Shown here in pieces: positions 21,301 to 33,560 of a DNA stretch of 64,000 nucleotides. Origin of the DNA: Chiridota heheva (lineage: Eukaryota > Echinodermata > Holothuroidea > Apodida > Chiridotidae). The DNA lies in assembly GCA_020152595.1 (NCBI GenBank), contig JAIGNY010003789.1, positions 539,771 through 603,770 of the forward strand, read 5' to 3'. A model generated the notes under the pieces. That model made no database searches, was not told the DNA's origin, and saw nothing but the letters and a program-made list of their open reading frames with translations. Made by a program: the position numbers and the translations under genes. The first letter of the stretch is position 1. Each line of letters begins with the position of its first letter.

Positions 21301-21351
21301 GTCGGACCATGTTTTACAAACGCCCCAAAAAAGGTGTCACTTGCATCATCT

Positions 21352-22300
21352 CAAATTCAATCACCGTTTTTAAGACAACCAGATTTGGCAAAAATTAGGT
21401 CAACGGTTGAATAATTAAGCAATAAATGTTTGGACATGTTACTTTACCACTGCTATCAAATATTTTCTTGTTCTGTATAATATTCTCAACTTAAAAACAA
21501 TAATTGATTGAAAATATGTTATTGTTAAGGAATTCATGACATAGCTACAGTATAAACAAACCACTACATACATCTAATCGGGAAAAGTGGCACAAACGGG
21601 TTTTAATGTAAAATTTGCTCAATTTGATCTGAATGCAGTTTTGATTCGGTTCAAGTTTGGTTTGTTGATGTAAACAGCACTGCAACAGTCAGAGTCAAAT
21701 GTGCCAAGAGGGTGTTCAAATTTAAGGTGCAAGAGTTAGGATAAAGATGGTTGGGAGAGAGCTGAGAGGGGTAGGATGAAGAGAACAAATAAAGGTGCAA
21801 ATAAAGATTAAAAAAATAGACATCAATGATGTTATAGTTCAACCCATGGCAGTGCAAAAACCAAGACTGGTTTTATTTTAAAAGCAATTTTATTTTTGTC
21901 ATACAGTACTTGATCCTTTCAAATGTTTTTTAAAGATTTTCTTGAAGTCTACTCATTTTTAGCTTGAATCTGTTTACCGCTAAATTGTTGATGATCGTTT
22001 CCATGACAACCAGATTTGGTCAAATTTTGGTCAATTTTCAAGAATTAAGCATTTTGAAAGCATAATAAATGTTTGTACATGTTACTTTACCACTGCTATG
22101 GGGTATTTTCTTGCTCTGTACAATATTCTCTTCCAACTTAAAAAAATGATTGATAATATGACATCGTTAAAGAATTAATTGACATAGTTGAAGTGTGAAC
22201 AAACCATAACATACACTAAATTTGGAAAAAATGGGACAAATGCATTTTAATGTAAAATTTGATCAATTTTGAGTTAAATGCAGTTTTGAAAACTAAATCA
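21352..22300. repeat. Two diverged direct copies of a 300-bp repeat with another repeat between
   Basis: Segment 21352-21650 recurs at about 21990-22300. Shared words in the same order include GACAACCAGATTTGG, CATGTTACTTTACCACTGC and TTTAATGTAAAATTTG. The intervening 21660-21890 carries CAACAGTCAGAGTCAA (also at 31376) and ACATCAATGATGTTATAG (also at 63930), so it is a separate dispersed repeat. No gene is visible. Confidence 0.75.
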
Positions 22301-22829
22301 GCTGTGTTTTTAGCAAATGGTTGAGCCATATATAATTAGCATTTAAGGACATAATAAACAAAGGGAGTCTAATTAATGACCTGAATAATTAATTAACATT
22401 GACAAAAAGTGAGACAATTATTGATTGGGTCAAAGTGTGTAAATCTGAAATTATCTTAGTGCTTCAGCTTACAGTTGTAAGTTTCTAGCTAAACTGTATG
22501 TATAATTTAAATAACAAGACAAACAAACACAAAATTAAAAAGTTCATTAATAATCATGTGAAATTAATTGGATTTCTACACATTTTGGGTTATTTACTTA
22601 CTATGACATTGCTCAAAACTAGATGCATTTAATTTCATTAAAACCAATTTGAATGAACTTGTAATATTCCATTAGAATGTTGATAAAATACAAACATTCA
22701 ACTACTAATTAACTGTTAATGAATTAATTAATTATGAATATTAATCAAAATGTTTAAAGTATGAGCATAAAATGCATACTTTCTTCTGAAAAATGAAAAA
22801 AATATAATGTGATGAAATAGAAAATATTT

Positions 22830-23560
22830 CTATTTAATCAAAAGTTAAGTTTCTCTCAGCAATATTGGTACTAAACAAATTATACACATACTGTAGATCA
22901 AGACAATTCATGATGGTACACACACAATAACAGTGTACTTAGAAAATGCTCGATAGATCAATAAATAAAAACACTGGCACTTGCATGAAAACCTAAAAAA
23001 TAACAGGCCATAGGCCAAGGTGGCTGCAAGTGAGTGTGACGAAAGTTAAAAAAAAACACATGAGCAGCATAGGCCTACCCGCAATATGTTCAGTTCATCA
23101 AGAAATGTTTAACTCTCCTAAAAATGATAGGCCCTAAATAGCTGCACAGTGATTGTTGAAAAATACAATTAATCAAAAGTTGATTCCCTTTAAGCAATGA
23201 TAATATTTCACAAATCAAACGCATAGATCAAGAAAATTCATGATGGTACGAGCAGTGTACCTGACATGCTCAGTTGATCAAGAATTGATAATTCCCCACC
23301 CCACTCCCTCACACGAAAAAAAAAAAAAAAAAAACAGGCCCTGGGCCTTGGCGAAGCTTAAAACAACATCAGAGATTGTGCTATTTTTTTATTACAAGAA
23401 AATCTTAATTTAGGCTAAGTTAAAGTAAATTTCCTTTCAGCAATATTTAAGAATTTGAATTCAAGATGGTTCGTACACAATAACTGCACATAAATAGTTA
23501 CTTAATCAGAGTAGGCCTACACTACAGATTGCAGTTGAAAATGGCTGACACAGTACTACA
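22830..23560. repeat. Three degenerate copies of a roughly 250-300-bp unit
   Basis: Units beginning near 22840, 23165 and 23410 share TTTCTCTCAGCAATATT-like starts, ATTCATGATGGTAC or TTCAAGATGGTTCGTAC, and, in two of the three, CAGGCC followed by GGGCC or AGGCC blocks. A poly-A run lies at 23318-23336. Copies are strongly diverged. No coding region is seen between 22300 and 24080. Confidence 0.6.
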
Positions 23561-24082
23561 GTACCTGACTACACACAGTGTATTAATCTGTGTACACTAC
23601 ACTACATTAGTTACGTTACGAAGGTACTGTACAGTACTGCATCATGCATCCTGAAATCCAGGTGGACTTTGGCTTAAAATTATCATAAAAATATAAGTAA
23701 ATTATGCTTAACATTACGTACATGTACGATTAGAAAAGGCAAATCAATACAAATTTCCCTCAAGAAACAGGAAGGCCAGCTTTAGTTTCAAGTTGTAAAC
23801 AACTTTGAACAACATGGGTTAATTCACAAACGAGTCGCTTGCCGTATAAATCAGGCATCACATAAAATTGTGTCTCATTTTAAAAATACATTAATTCTCT
23901 TTCAAACAAAGTTTGAGTTTTTGCAATTGTTTTTTAATAAACACATTGAAAAATGAAAATGAAAATGGTTTTTAACTTTTTCCTATGAAATAATCATCAA
24001 AAACTTAAAACTCATTAATCATTAGAAAGCTTGAGATATTGTCTTTATTTCTGGCCACATATTAGATTCAACAATTTCTTAA

Positions 24083-25131
24083 CCCTTACTCTACCACGCG
24101 GCGATAGTATCGCCGTTTTCAAACCACCTTTTTCTAAAAATAAAATCGGGACTTTTACCAAAGTCCTATAAGAGTAATCTTGGTATCATTTGAAAGTACT
24201 CGGATATTTCTTTCTCAAAATGTAACTTTTTTTTTTTTTATGGGTCATATTACAGAAATTTAAGTAAAAGTACCCTGAAAAAGGATATAACTCCAAAATT
24301 GATAAAAATTTACAAAAATTGTTTTTTTTTCTTCTTTCAAATCTTACAATAACTTCAATATCACATTTTTGCTTCAAAATCAAACACTCAAGTCCTAAGA
24401 CATGATAGTATTGGTTTCTAGTCTAATTTTTAGAATCCCTAGCTGCAATCTTTTGTTCTGGAGAAATTTCTTCAAAATTGTATGAACTCCTGCCATTTTT
24501 TACCCATTTTTTCACCTTTAAAAAATTGTGTATCCACACCATACACAACACATGCTTCATTGAAACACCATAAGTGCTTGCAATTTCCTTTTATTTGATA
24601 TATAAATAATGGCATACCCCCTCTATTTAGAACTTTCCTGTACGAATTACATTTTAACCTCTTTAAGTTGAACGACTACGTGGTGCAGAGGAAATGTACG
24701 CGGCTAGCACGCGAGCGCTCCGGGTTCGAGTCTCACCGTAACCACTGCATAATTATTTTTCTGCTGCACCTTTCAGGGGTCTTTTGACAATAATCATTTT
24801 TAGTGTTTTTTCATCTTTCCTTTCTTTCTAAAAATTATAGATTAGCATCACTGGAAAGGAAATTTCCAAAAGAATTTTTGATTTTGACAAGAAGTCATAC
24901 TTCTGCCAAGATTGACCATTTGTTGACCAAATTTAGCCGAAATTGCTTAATTTGCATATTTTTGTCCAATATTTCCTAATTTTGCTTTCATTACTTAAGA
25001 GATAAATAGCCTCCATTCCAACCAAACTTGTAATGAAAGAAAATAAAAGGAAAATTGTCAAAAATGCATATGACAAAAAAAATACGAAAATTAGGCTCGC
25101 TTTTTTCAAAGCCCTGGTACTAGAGTAAAGG
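24083..25131. mobile_element. TTAA-flanked piggyBac-like non-autonomous element
   Basis: Exact TTAA on both sides (24079-24082 and 25132-25135). Terminal inverted repeats are CCCTTACTCTA on the left and, reversed, CCTTTACTCTA on the right, with CCA-type sequence following. TTAA targets with CC-T termini fit piggyBac-like elements. Near the left end is the perfect palindrome CGGCGATA-G-TATCGCCG (24101-24117). No transposase frame survives. A tRNA-like segment lies inside at 24674-24743. Confidence 0.75.
24674..24743 (+). tRNA. tRNA-like sequence (pseudogene or SINE head)
   Basis: TGGTGCAGAGG fits the A-box consensus TRGYNNANNNG exactly, and GGTTCGAGTCT matches the B-box at 10 of 11 positions, 42 bp downstream, as in a tRNA. 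D-arm pairing GTGC/GTAC and partial acceptor pairing (TACG/CGTA) are present. The anticodon arm CGCG-GCTAGCA-CGCG lacks the universal T before the anticodon, so a functional tRNA is unlikely. Confidence 0.4.
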
Positions 25132-25135
25132 TTAA

Positions 25136-25923
25136 TGCCAACTCCCAGACATAACACAAAGTCACGTCCCAAAAATTTCACAATGCTTCAAAGTCTCCCA
25201 TATAGATTTTTTTATCATCCCATTATTTACTCAAATTTTCATGAAATCGCATAATTTTGGTCTTATATGAAAGGTACTACTACACAAGTTGATAATATTA
25301 CACCAGCTTTTAAATATTTCTAATAAAAATAGTAAATATCGTAATGCTAATAGGATACACATGTACTGAATGCATGAGGACCTAGCCATGTACGGTACGT
25401 GGAGCATTATGCCTACAACTAGCTATTTTTAGTACCATTATGTATGAAATCTGATACTTTAGTAAAACCTTTCAAGAGCTTTAATCAAAAAATTATAGAA
25501 TGTCTCTTATCAAAATACAAGCTATAAGAAGCATACAAAAATCTCGTCTGAGCCAGAATTTCAAGAGCAAAACTGTTAAAACCTAGGAGGAGATGCATTT
25601 TAGAGCAAACCATTGCACATGCACATATGGGAGCTCATGTACAATTTGATAAGTTTCACTCATTACTCTATGTAATGGTTGCCATTTCAAGTGTGGCCCA
25701 TAGCATTTGTAGTCAGGTGTTCTCCTTGACTGGAGGAATTAAAACAGAAGAAGAATGGCTGGGAGGGGAGAGGGGGAGGGGTGATACTAAAATGAATGCC
25801 AACCGAGTGCTCATTGAAACACACACTGAAAAAGGAATTTTCATTGAGTTTACTACATGTATAAACTGTGCATGCTGCTAATGCCCATTGAGTAACGCGA
25901 ACAGAAATTTCCATACGACGAAT
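25136..25923. other. No gene seen
   Basis: AT-rich sequence with short open frames only. Nothing recognised. GAATGCCAACCGAG near 25796 recurs at 30300 and 34328, so part of it belongs to a dispersed repeat. Confidence 0.4.
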
Positions 25924-28712
25924 GCCCATTGAAATGCACACTATACAAAGAGCTACAGAAGCGTATAAGTATCTACATTGAAATGCACACTGTACAAAGA
26001 GCTACAGAAGCGTATAAGTACCTACATTGAAATGCATACTGTACAGAGAGCTACAGAAGAGTATAAGTACCTACATTGAAATGCACACTGTACAGAGAGC
26101 TACAGAAGCGTATAAGTACCTACATTGAAATGCATACTGTACAGAGAGCTACAGAAGAGTGCAAGTACCTACATTGAAATGCACACTGTACAGAGAGCTA
26201 CAGAAGTGTATAAGTATCTACATTAAAATGCACACTGTACAGAGAGCTACAGAAGTGTATAAGTACCCACATTAAAATGCACAATGTACAGAGAGCTACA
26301 GAAGAGTATAAGTACCTACATTGAAATGCATACTGTACAGAGAGCTACAGAAGAGTGCAAGTACCTACATTGAAATGCACACTGTACAGAGAGCTACAGA
26401 AGAGTATAAGCACCCACATTTAAATGCACAATGTACAGAGAGCTACAGAAGAGTATAAGTACCTACATTGAAATGCATACTGTACAGAGAGCTACAGAAG
26501 AGTGCAAGTACCTACATTGAAATGCACACTGTACAGAGAGCTACAGAAGAGTATAAGTACCTACATTGAAATGCATACTGTACAGAGAGCTACAGAAGTG
26601 TATAAGTACCTACATTGAAATGCATACTGTACAGAGAGCTACAGAAGTGTATAAGTATCTACATTGAAATGCACACTGTACAGAGAGCTACAGAAGAGTA
26701 TAAGTACCCACATTGAAATGCACACTGTACAGAGAGCTACAGAAGTGTATAAGTACCTACATTGAAATGCATACTGTACAGAGAGCTACAGAAGCGCATA
26801 AGTACCTACATTGAAATGCACACTGTACAGAGAGCTACAGAAGTGTAGAAGTACCTACATTGAAATGCACACTGTACAGAGAGCTACAGAAGAGTATAAG
26901 CACCCACATTTAAATGCACAATGTACAGAGAGCTACAGAAGAGTATAAGTACCTACAATGAAATGCACACTGTACAGAGAGCTACAGAAGAGTGCAAGTA
27001 CCTACATTGAAATGCCCACTGTACAGAGAGCTACAGAAGAGTATAAGTACCTACATTGAAATGCATACTGTACAGAGAGCTACAGAAGTGTATAAGTACC
27101 TACATTGAAATGCATACTGTACAGAGAGCTACAGAAGTGTTTAAGTATCTACATTGAAATGCACACTGTACAGAGAGCTACAGAAGAGTATAAGTACCTA
27201 CATTGAAATGCATACTGTACAGAGAGCTACAGAAGCGCATAAGTACCTACATTGAAATGCACACTGTGCAGAGAGCTACAGAAGAGTATAAGTACCTACA
27301 TTAAATTGCACACTGTACAGAGAGCTACAGAAGAGTATAAGTACCTACATCGAAATGCACACTGTACAGAGAGCTACAGAAGTGTATAAGTACCTACATC
27401 GAAATGCACACTGTACAGAGAGCTACAGAAGAGTGCAAGTACCTACATTGAAATGCACACTGTACAAAGAGCTACAGAAGAGTATAAGTACCTACATTGG
27501 AAATGTATACTGTACAGAGAGCTACAGAAGTGTATAAGTACCTACATTGAAATGCACACTGTACAGAGAGCTACAGAAGAGTGCAAGTACCTACATTGAA
27601 ATGCACACTGTACAAAGAGCTACAGAAGAGTATAAGTACCTACATTGAAATGTATACTGTACAGAGAGCTACAGAAGTGTATAAGTACCTACATTGAAAT
27701 GCACACTGTACAGAGAGCTACAGAAGAGTGCAAGTACCTACATTGAAATGCACACTGTACAGAGAGCTACAGAATAGTTTAAGTACCCACATTTAAATGC
27801 ACAATGTACAGAGAGCTACAGAAGAGTATAAGCACCCACATTTAAATGCACAATGTACAGAGAGCTACAGAAGAGTATAAGTACCTACATTGAAATGCAC
27901 ACTGTACAGAGAGCTACAGAAGTGTATAAGTACCTACATTGAAATGCATACTGTACAGAGAGCTACAGAAGTGTACAAGTACCTACATTGAAATGCACAC
28001 TGTACAGAGAGCTACAGAAGAGTATAAGTACCTACATTAAAATGCACAATGTACAGAGAGCTACAGAAAAGTATAAGTACCCACATTAAAATGCACAATG
28101 TACAGAGAGCTACAGAAGAGTATAAGTACCTACATTGAAATGCATACTGTACAGAGAGCTACAGAAGCGCATAAGTACCTACATTGAAATGCACACTGTA
28201 CAGAGAGCTACAGAAGAGTATAAGTACCTACATCGAAATGCACACTGTACAAAGAGCTACAGAAGAGTATAAGTACCTACATTGAAATGTATACTGTACA
28301 GAGAGCTACAGAAGTGTATAAGTACCTACATTGAAATGCACACTGTACAGAGAGCTACAGAAGAGTGCAAGTACCCACATTGAAATGCACACTGTACAGA
28401 GAGCTACAGAAGTGTATAAGTACCTACATTGAAATGCACACTGTACAGAGAGCTACAGAATAGTTTAAGTACCCACATTTAAATGCACAATGTACAGAGA
28501 GCTACAGAAGAGTATAAGCACCCACATTTAAATGCACAATGTACAGAGAGCTACAGAAGAGTATAAGCACCCACATTTAAATGCACAATGTACAGAGAGC
28601 TACAGAAGAGTATAAGTACCTACAATGAAATGCACATTAGAGCTACAGAAGAGTATAAGTACCCACATTGAAATGCACACTGTACAGAGAGCTACAGAAG
28701 AGTATAAGTTCC
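25924..28712. repeat. 49-bp satellite, about 57 copies
   Basis: Regular 49-bp unit containing AAATGCACACTGTACAGAG and AGCTACAGAAGAGTATAAGT. Variants recur in blocks (GTGCAAGTAC, CATTTAAATGCACAATG, AGCGCATAAG), indicating multi-unit duplications. A shortened unit lies near 28635. The 49-bp period breaks any reading frame. Confidence 0.97.
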
Positions 28713-29006
28713 TTAACATGACAAAGAAAGAAGTCGGGTTAGGTTAGAGCTACATGTAACCCTAACTCTCCCTAACAAATCAATATTACCATGGGACTAC
28801 CGTACAGCATAAGTGCCATAACAAAAAACATTTACAGTACAGAGGTAGGTATTAAGCATTCATGTTTACAATGTGCATTCAGTTTTTAGTGCGCGAGTCA
28901 ATACGCGACTTCACACTTTCAGTCACCAAGAGGAAAATCTGGTACGGAAGTTATGATTAAGTGATACATGTAGCTTACACAATAAACATGCTGATGCGAT
29001 CAAGCT

Positions 29007-30048
29007 ATAGGACTCACCCGAAACTCAACCCATAGGGGCACTTATCATTAGACCATGTAGGAGAAAACCAGTTTTAAATTACTTGAAAATCATTTACTAT
29101 CAAAGTAAAAAATATATTTTAATATTAATAATTATTTTCTCCACCTACCTGAAATTTAATGTGATTTTGAGTGAAAAAAATAGAATGTTATAAAAATCAA
29201 GTTACTAAACATGGATGCAAATTGCAAATTATTATCTCCGCCAAAGTTGGATGAAGGGTACAGTATGTTTTCGCCCATATTTGTCTGTTTTTCATCAAGA
29301 TATCTCAATAACTGAAGATTGGATTAGGAATAAATTTAGTGTGTGGTTTTGTTACTGTTTTAGAAAGAGGTGATTAAAATTTAGGATGTATTTGAGTATG
29401 GGAAGGGCAAAAATGGAGTGGGGATATTTTAGGGCAAGATTTATCAACACTTAGTTAAAACTTTCCAATGAAATGTGCTGAACAATGAACTCATGTCATG
29501 AAAGAACAGCCATACAATGAATTTTTTGGTATCAATGAAATCAAAACAATTGGCTTCTGCCATGAATGAAATGATGGAATGTGAATCTACCCTGAATAAA
29601 GCTCAAACAATGAATGCTTAGCCTGAATTAAACCGAAAACAATGATCACAAGTGATGATGATCCTTAAGTGTTTAGAATGTAAATGGCAATAGAGATCAA
29701 CAGTAAGTAAGAAGGAGATTGTGTTGGGGTTATAACTTGGTGGGTCCAGGGTTTCTGAACCTCTGAGGTAGATTGTATTCCGGTGAGGAATGAACAGGGG
29801 TGGAGGTATGCGTTCTGCAGAGTGTTATTTCTAGTTGCCAATGTTTAGCGTAATTTTTCTGGGGTTAAAACCATTTAAAAAAAATTGAGGATGGGGTTAG
29901 ATGTAAAATGTAATTCTCTTTTTCATTTCTGGAGGTTTTCGGAAATTTTAATGGTTATTTTTTTTTATAAAGTGTTAAAAAAAAAAAAAAAATGTCCTCC
30001 CATATGGTCTAATGATAAGTGCCCCTATAGTTTGGGGGTGAGCCCTAT
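29007..30048. mobile_element. Inverted-repeat element with about 55-bp termini
   Basis: The left terminus has ACTCACCC followed by ATAGGGGCACTTATCATTAG and ACCATGTAGG. The right terminus has the reverse complement (CATATGGTCTAATGATAAGT, then GCCCCTATAG and GGGTGAG). The interior is AT-rich with no transposase, and a poly-A run lies near 29977-29991. No clear target duplication. Superfamily unknown. Confidence 0.7.
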
Positions 30049-30093
30049 TGTGGTTTTCTACCAGATCTGTGGGATTTAGCCACTTAAATGTTG

Positions 30094-30431
30094 CAGACCT
30101 GCCAACCTTTAGGATCACCAAACTGTATTCTGGAACTACAAAAGTTGTATTTTTGATAAAAAACTGTACTCTTCAAACAAAATGTACAAAACGAAGGTTT
30201 ACTGTGGCTGAAAAAAATTTACCACTGTACTTTCAGTTTCTCTTATTGTACAAATCTGAATCGGTTAAGTCGGCAAAATTAATTCTTCAAAAGGACATGA
30301 ATGCCAACCGAGCATAAAAAGTATGAGTAAAAAAAAAAAGAAATCGTATTCTGGTGCAAAAAAACGTACAATCGTATTCTCAACATTTTCCCGTATTAAA
30401 TACAGCAAAATCATACTAGTTGGCAGGTCTG
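30094..30431. mobile_element. MITE with CAGACCTGCCAAC termini and 6-bp target duplication
   Basis: Perfect 13-bp terminal inverted repeats, CAGACCTGCCAAC and GTTGGCAGGTCTG, enclose 338 bp. The hexamer ATGTTG flanks both sides exactly (30088-30093 and 30432-30437). The interior encodes nothing recognisable. A 6-bp duplication would fit hAT-like subgroups with short duplications, but the superfamily is not proven. Confidence 0.75.
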
Positions 30432-30555
30432 ATGTTGTGATTTCTTTCGTTTCAAGAATGCAAAAATGTTTTCATGCACTTCAGCACTTTTTGTCGCAGG
30501 TCTTATTGTTGGCTATGAAAACATTGGAAGTTAAAGTTGCTCTGGTTATGATTGC

Positions 30556-31205
30556 CTATACCTTAAGCACAGTAGCCATAAGGTTACGATTGCTTATACC
30601 TTAAGCACAGTAGCCATAGGCTTACGATTGCTTACACCTTAAGCACAGTAGCCATAGGGTTACGATTGCTTATACCTTATGCACAGTAGCCATAGGGTTA
30701 CGATTGCTTATACCTTACGCACAGTAGCCATGGGGTTACGATTGCGTATACCTTATGCACAGTAGCCATAGGGTTACGATTGCTTATACCTTATGCAGTA
30801 GCCATAGGGTTACGATTGCTTATACCTTAAGCACAGTAGCCATAGGGTTACGATTGCTTATACCTTAAGCACAGTAGCCATAGGGTTACGATTGCTTATG
30901 CAGTAGCCATAGGGTTACGATTGCTTATACCTTAAGCACAGTAGCCACAGGGTTACAATTGCTTATACCTTAAGCACAGTAGCCATAGGGTTACGATTGC
31001 TTATACCTTATGCACAGCAGCCATAGGGTTACGATTGCTTATACCTTAAGCACAGTAGCCATAGGGTTACGATTGCTTATACCTTCAGCACAGTAGCCAT
31101 AAGGTTATGATTGCTTATAAGCACAGTCACCATAGGGTTATGATTGCTTATACCTTAAGCACAGTAGCCACAGGGTTACAATTGCTTATACCTTAAGCAC
31201 AGTCC
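30556..31205. repeat. 38-bp tandem repeat, about 17 copies
   Basis: Unit with GGGTTACGATTGCTTATACC and TTAAGCACAGTAGCCATA. A few units are shortened (near 30795, 30895 and 31110). Confidence 0.95.
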
Positions 31206-31734
31206 CCCTAGGGCAATCTGCATCTGGCATACTCGCATAAAATAAATTGGTTCAATTTTGTTCATCCGAAAAAAGTCAATAAATTAGGAAGTACAAAGAC
31301 AACATTACACTTTAAGCAATATTCGTTCAAATTTGTGATTTTCTGTGATGATTTGTTAATGTTTAACAGCACCGCGACAGTCAGAGTCAAGTGTGCCAAG
31401 AGGGTGTTAATAAATTATGGTATAAGAGTTCGTAGGATAGTGAGGAGATGGAAGGTTTGTAAGGGAGATAAAGGGAAAATTGCCAACAAAAACTTAGGAG
31501 CATAATATTTCATTTAGGTCTATGAATGAGCCTGATAATGTACCGGATTTTCCTGAAAGTGTGAAGTCGTGCATTGGTATTCGTTTTAGTATTATTCATG
31601 GCTGGAAGACCAGATACTTGAATTAATCACTTTCTGTTTGAAACGTAAATCGGAAGAAGAAGGCTGGGCCTCAGTATCACTCAGTTAAGCACTAGCATAC
31701 ATGTACACAGGCTACAGTTTACATTCAGGTCGTG

Positions 31735-32055
31735 CCTATAGACCCGGCAGCCAGGCCTATAACACTTCATTTGAAAACTACTGTACAGACCCACCCGGCA
31801 GCCTGTTCTGTAACATCATTGAAAACTATGGACCTGGCACCTTTTTTTCCAAAACAGGATTGCACTCATTTGAGTTAAGTTAGGGTTAGGTAAGGGTTAC
31901 GCTCCAGAATTTAAGCCAATCAGACAATAGGAAATTTGCGCCATTGCTATCCTGTTTAGGAAAATATTTGCAACCCGGCGGCCTGGTCTGTGACATTTCA
32001 TTAAAAACAATAGATCTGACAGCCTGGTCTGTAACATTTAATTAAAACCTATGTT
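31735..32055. repeat. Degenerate tandem repeat with CCCGGCAGCCTGGTCTGTAA core
   Basis: At least five diverged occurrences of (A/C)CCGGC(A/G)GCC(T/A)GG...TGTAACAT followed by TCATTGAAAACTA, at variable spacing. Telomere-like TTAGGGTTAGG lies near 31882 but is too short to mean much. Confidence 0.65.
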
Positions 32056-32088
32056 TAGTATGGATCCAGCAGTCATGGCTACAGTTAA

Positions 32089-32317
32089 AAGAGCACTAAA
32101 GCAAAAAGTGAGGGCGCTTGTTTTTGCAAATTTTATAGGTATATCATCCACAAAAGATTACCTTCATGCCTCCATAGCCCACAAATGATGTGAGGGCAAA
32201 GGTTACTTGAATATTCATATTAACCAGAAATTTGCTATACCGTCGCATGCTAGAAAAGCATTTGATTTTTTGGAGACCCCCTTAAAATACGCCCTCACTT
32301 TTCGGTCTATTGCTCCT
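32089..32317. mobile_element. TTAA-flanked MITE with AAAAGTGAGGGCG termini
   Basis: 229-bp element bounded by TTAA (32085-32088 and 32318-32321). The left terminus is AAGAGCACTAAAGCAAAAAG followed by TGAGGGCGC. The right, reversed, is AGGAGCAATAGACCGAAAAG followed by TGAGGGCG. A related but incomplete copy stands at 45698-45913. Non-coding. Confidence 0.8.
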
Positions 32318-32410
32318 TTAAACTTTTTAAACTTTGTTCGCATGCAAATAATGGGCACCGGGACATTTTATTTTAAATTTTCATTGTACAGCTCATGGGC
32401 CTTATGAGAA

Positions 32411-32496
32411 ATGATTATTATGATTACTATGATTATTATGATTATGATTATGATGATGATGATTATGATTATGATCATTATTATGATTATGATTAT

Positions 32497-32538
<42 letters not shown>

Positions 32539-32555
32539 TATTATTATTATTGATA
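32411..32555. repeat. ATT/ATG/ATC trinucleotide simple repeat
   Basis: Run of GATTATTAT, GATTATGAT and then (ATC)n and (ATT)n. Open frames here are homopolymeric artefacts. Confidence 0.95.
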
Positions 32556-32819
32556 TATTTCTATTAAAACTTGGCAAAAAAGTTGACATTTTTTTAGCAT
32601 ATTTAATTTTGCCTCAGTCCATCTGGCTACCATTGCAATAGGAATAGAAGCAACATTTGTATGGGGGTGGAACGTCCTGACCCAGCAGGGCAATGGAGCC
32701 AGGTCAAAATCTCAGAGAGGGTCAATATTGCAATATCTTTAAATATTTGGGGGAACTTGATGGCCAGTAATTGAAACAAAAAACACGAAGAAAGCCTTGA
32801 GGTAAGCCAACTCTTCATT

Positions 32820-33560
32820 ACATTGTTTGTGTACATTGTTTGTGTACTGTGTAAAAGGGACTGTGTTTGTGTACTGTGTACATTGTTTGTGTACTGTGTT
32901 TGTGTACATTGTTTGTGTACTGTGTAAAAGGGACTGTGTTTGTGTACTGTGTTTGTGTACATTGTTTGTGTACTGTGTTTGTGTACATTGTTTGTGCACT
33001 GTGTGAAAGGGACTGTGTTTGTGTACTGTGTTTGTGTACATTGTTTGTGTACTGTGTTTGTGTACATTGTTTGTGTACTGTGTAAAAGGGACTGTGTTTG
33101 TGTACATTGTTTGTGTACTGTGTAAAAGGGACTGTGTTTGTGTACATTGTTTGTGTACTGTGTGAAAGGGACTGTGTTTGTGTACATTGTTTGTGTACTG
33201 TGTTTGTGTACATTGTTTGTGCACTGTGTGAAAGGGACTGTGTTTGTGTACATTGTTTGTGTACTGTGTAAAAGGGACTGTGTTTGTGTTTGTGTACATT
33301 GTTTGTGTACTGTGTGAAAGGGACTGTGTTTGTGTACATTGTTTGTGTACTGTGTTTGTGTACATTGTTTGTGCACTGTGTGAAAGGGACTGTGTTTGTG
33401 TACTGTGTTTGTGTACATTGTTTGTGTACTGTGTTTGTGTACTGTGTTTGTGTACATTGTTTGTGTACTGTGTGAAAGGGACTGTGTTTGTGTACTGTGT
33501 GAAAGGGACTGTGTTTGTGTACTGTGTTTGTGTACATTGTTTGTGTACTGTGTGAAGGGG
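32820..33560. repeat. Composite TGTGTTTGTGTAC array
   Basis: Irregular alternation of TGTTTGTGTACATTG, TGTTTGTGTACTGTG and TGTGTAAAAGGGAC or TGTGTGAAAGGGAC modules over 740 bp. It keeps all frames open on both strands, giving repetitive peptides that are not genes. Confidence 0.95.

Noticed and set aside
25924-28712. Possible CRISPR-like array
   Set aside because: Units are contiguous 49-bp repeats without unique spacers, in a eukaryotic context with no cas genes.
28734-28772. Telomere-like GGGTTAGGTTAG and AACCCTAACT
   Set aside because: Only one or two repeat units; too short to call an interstitial telomere.
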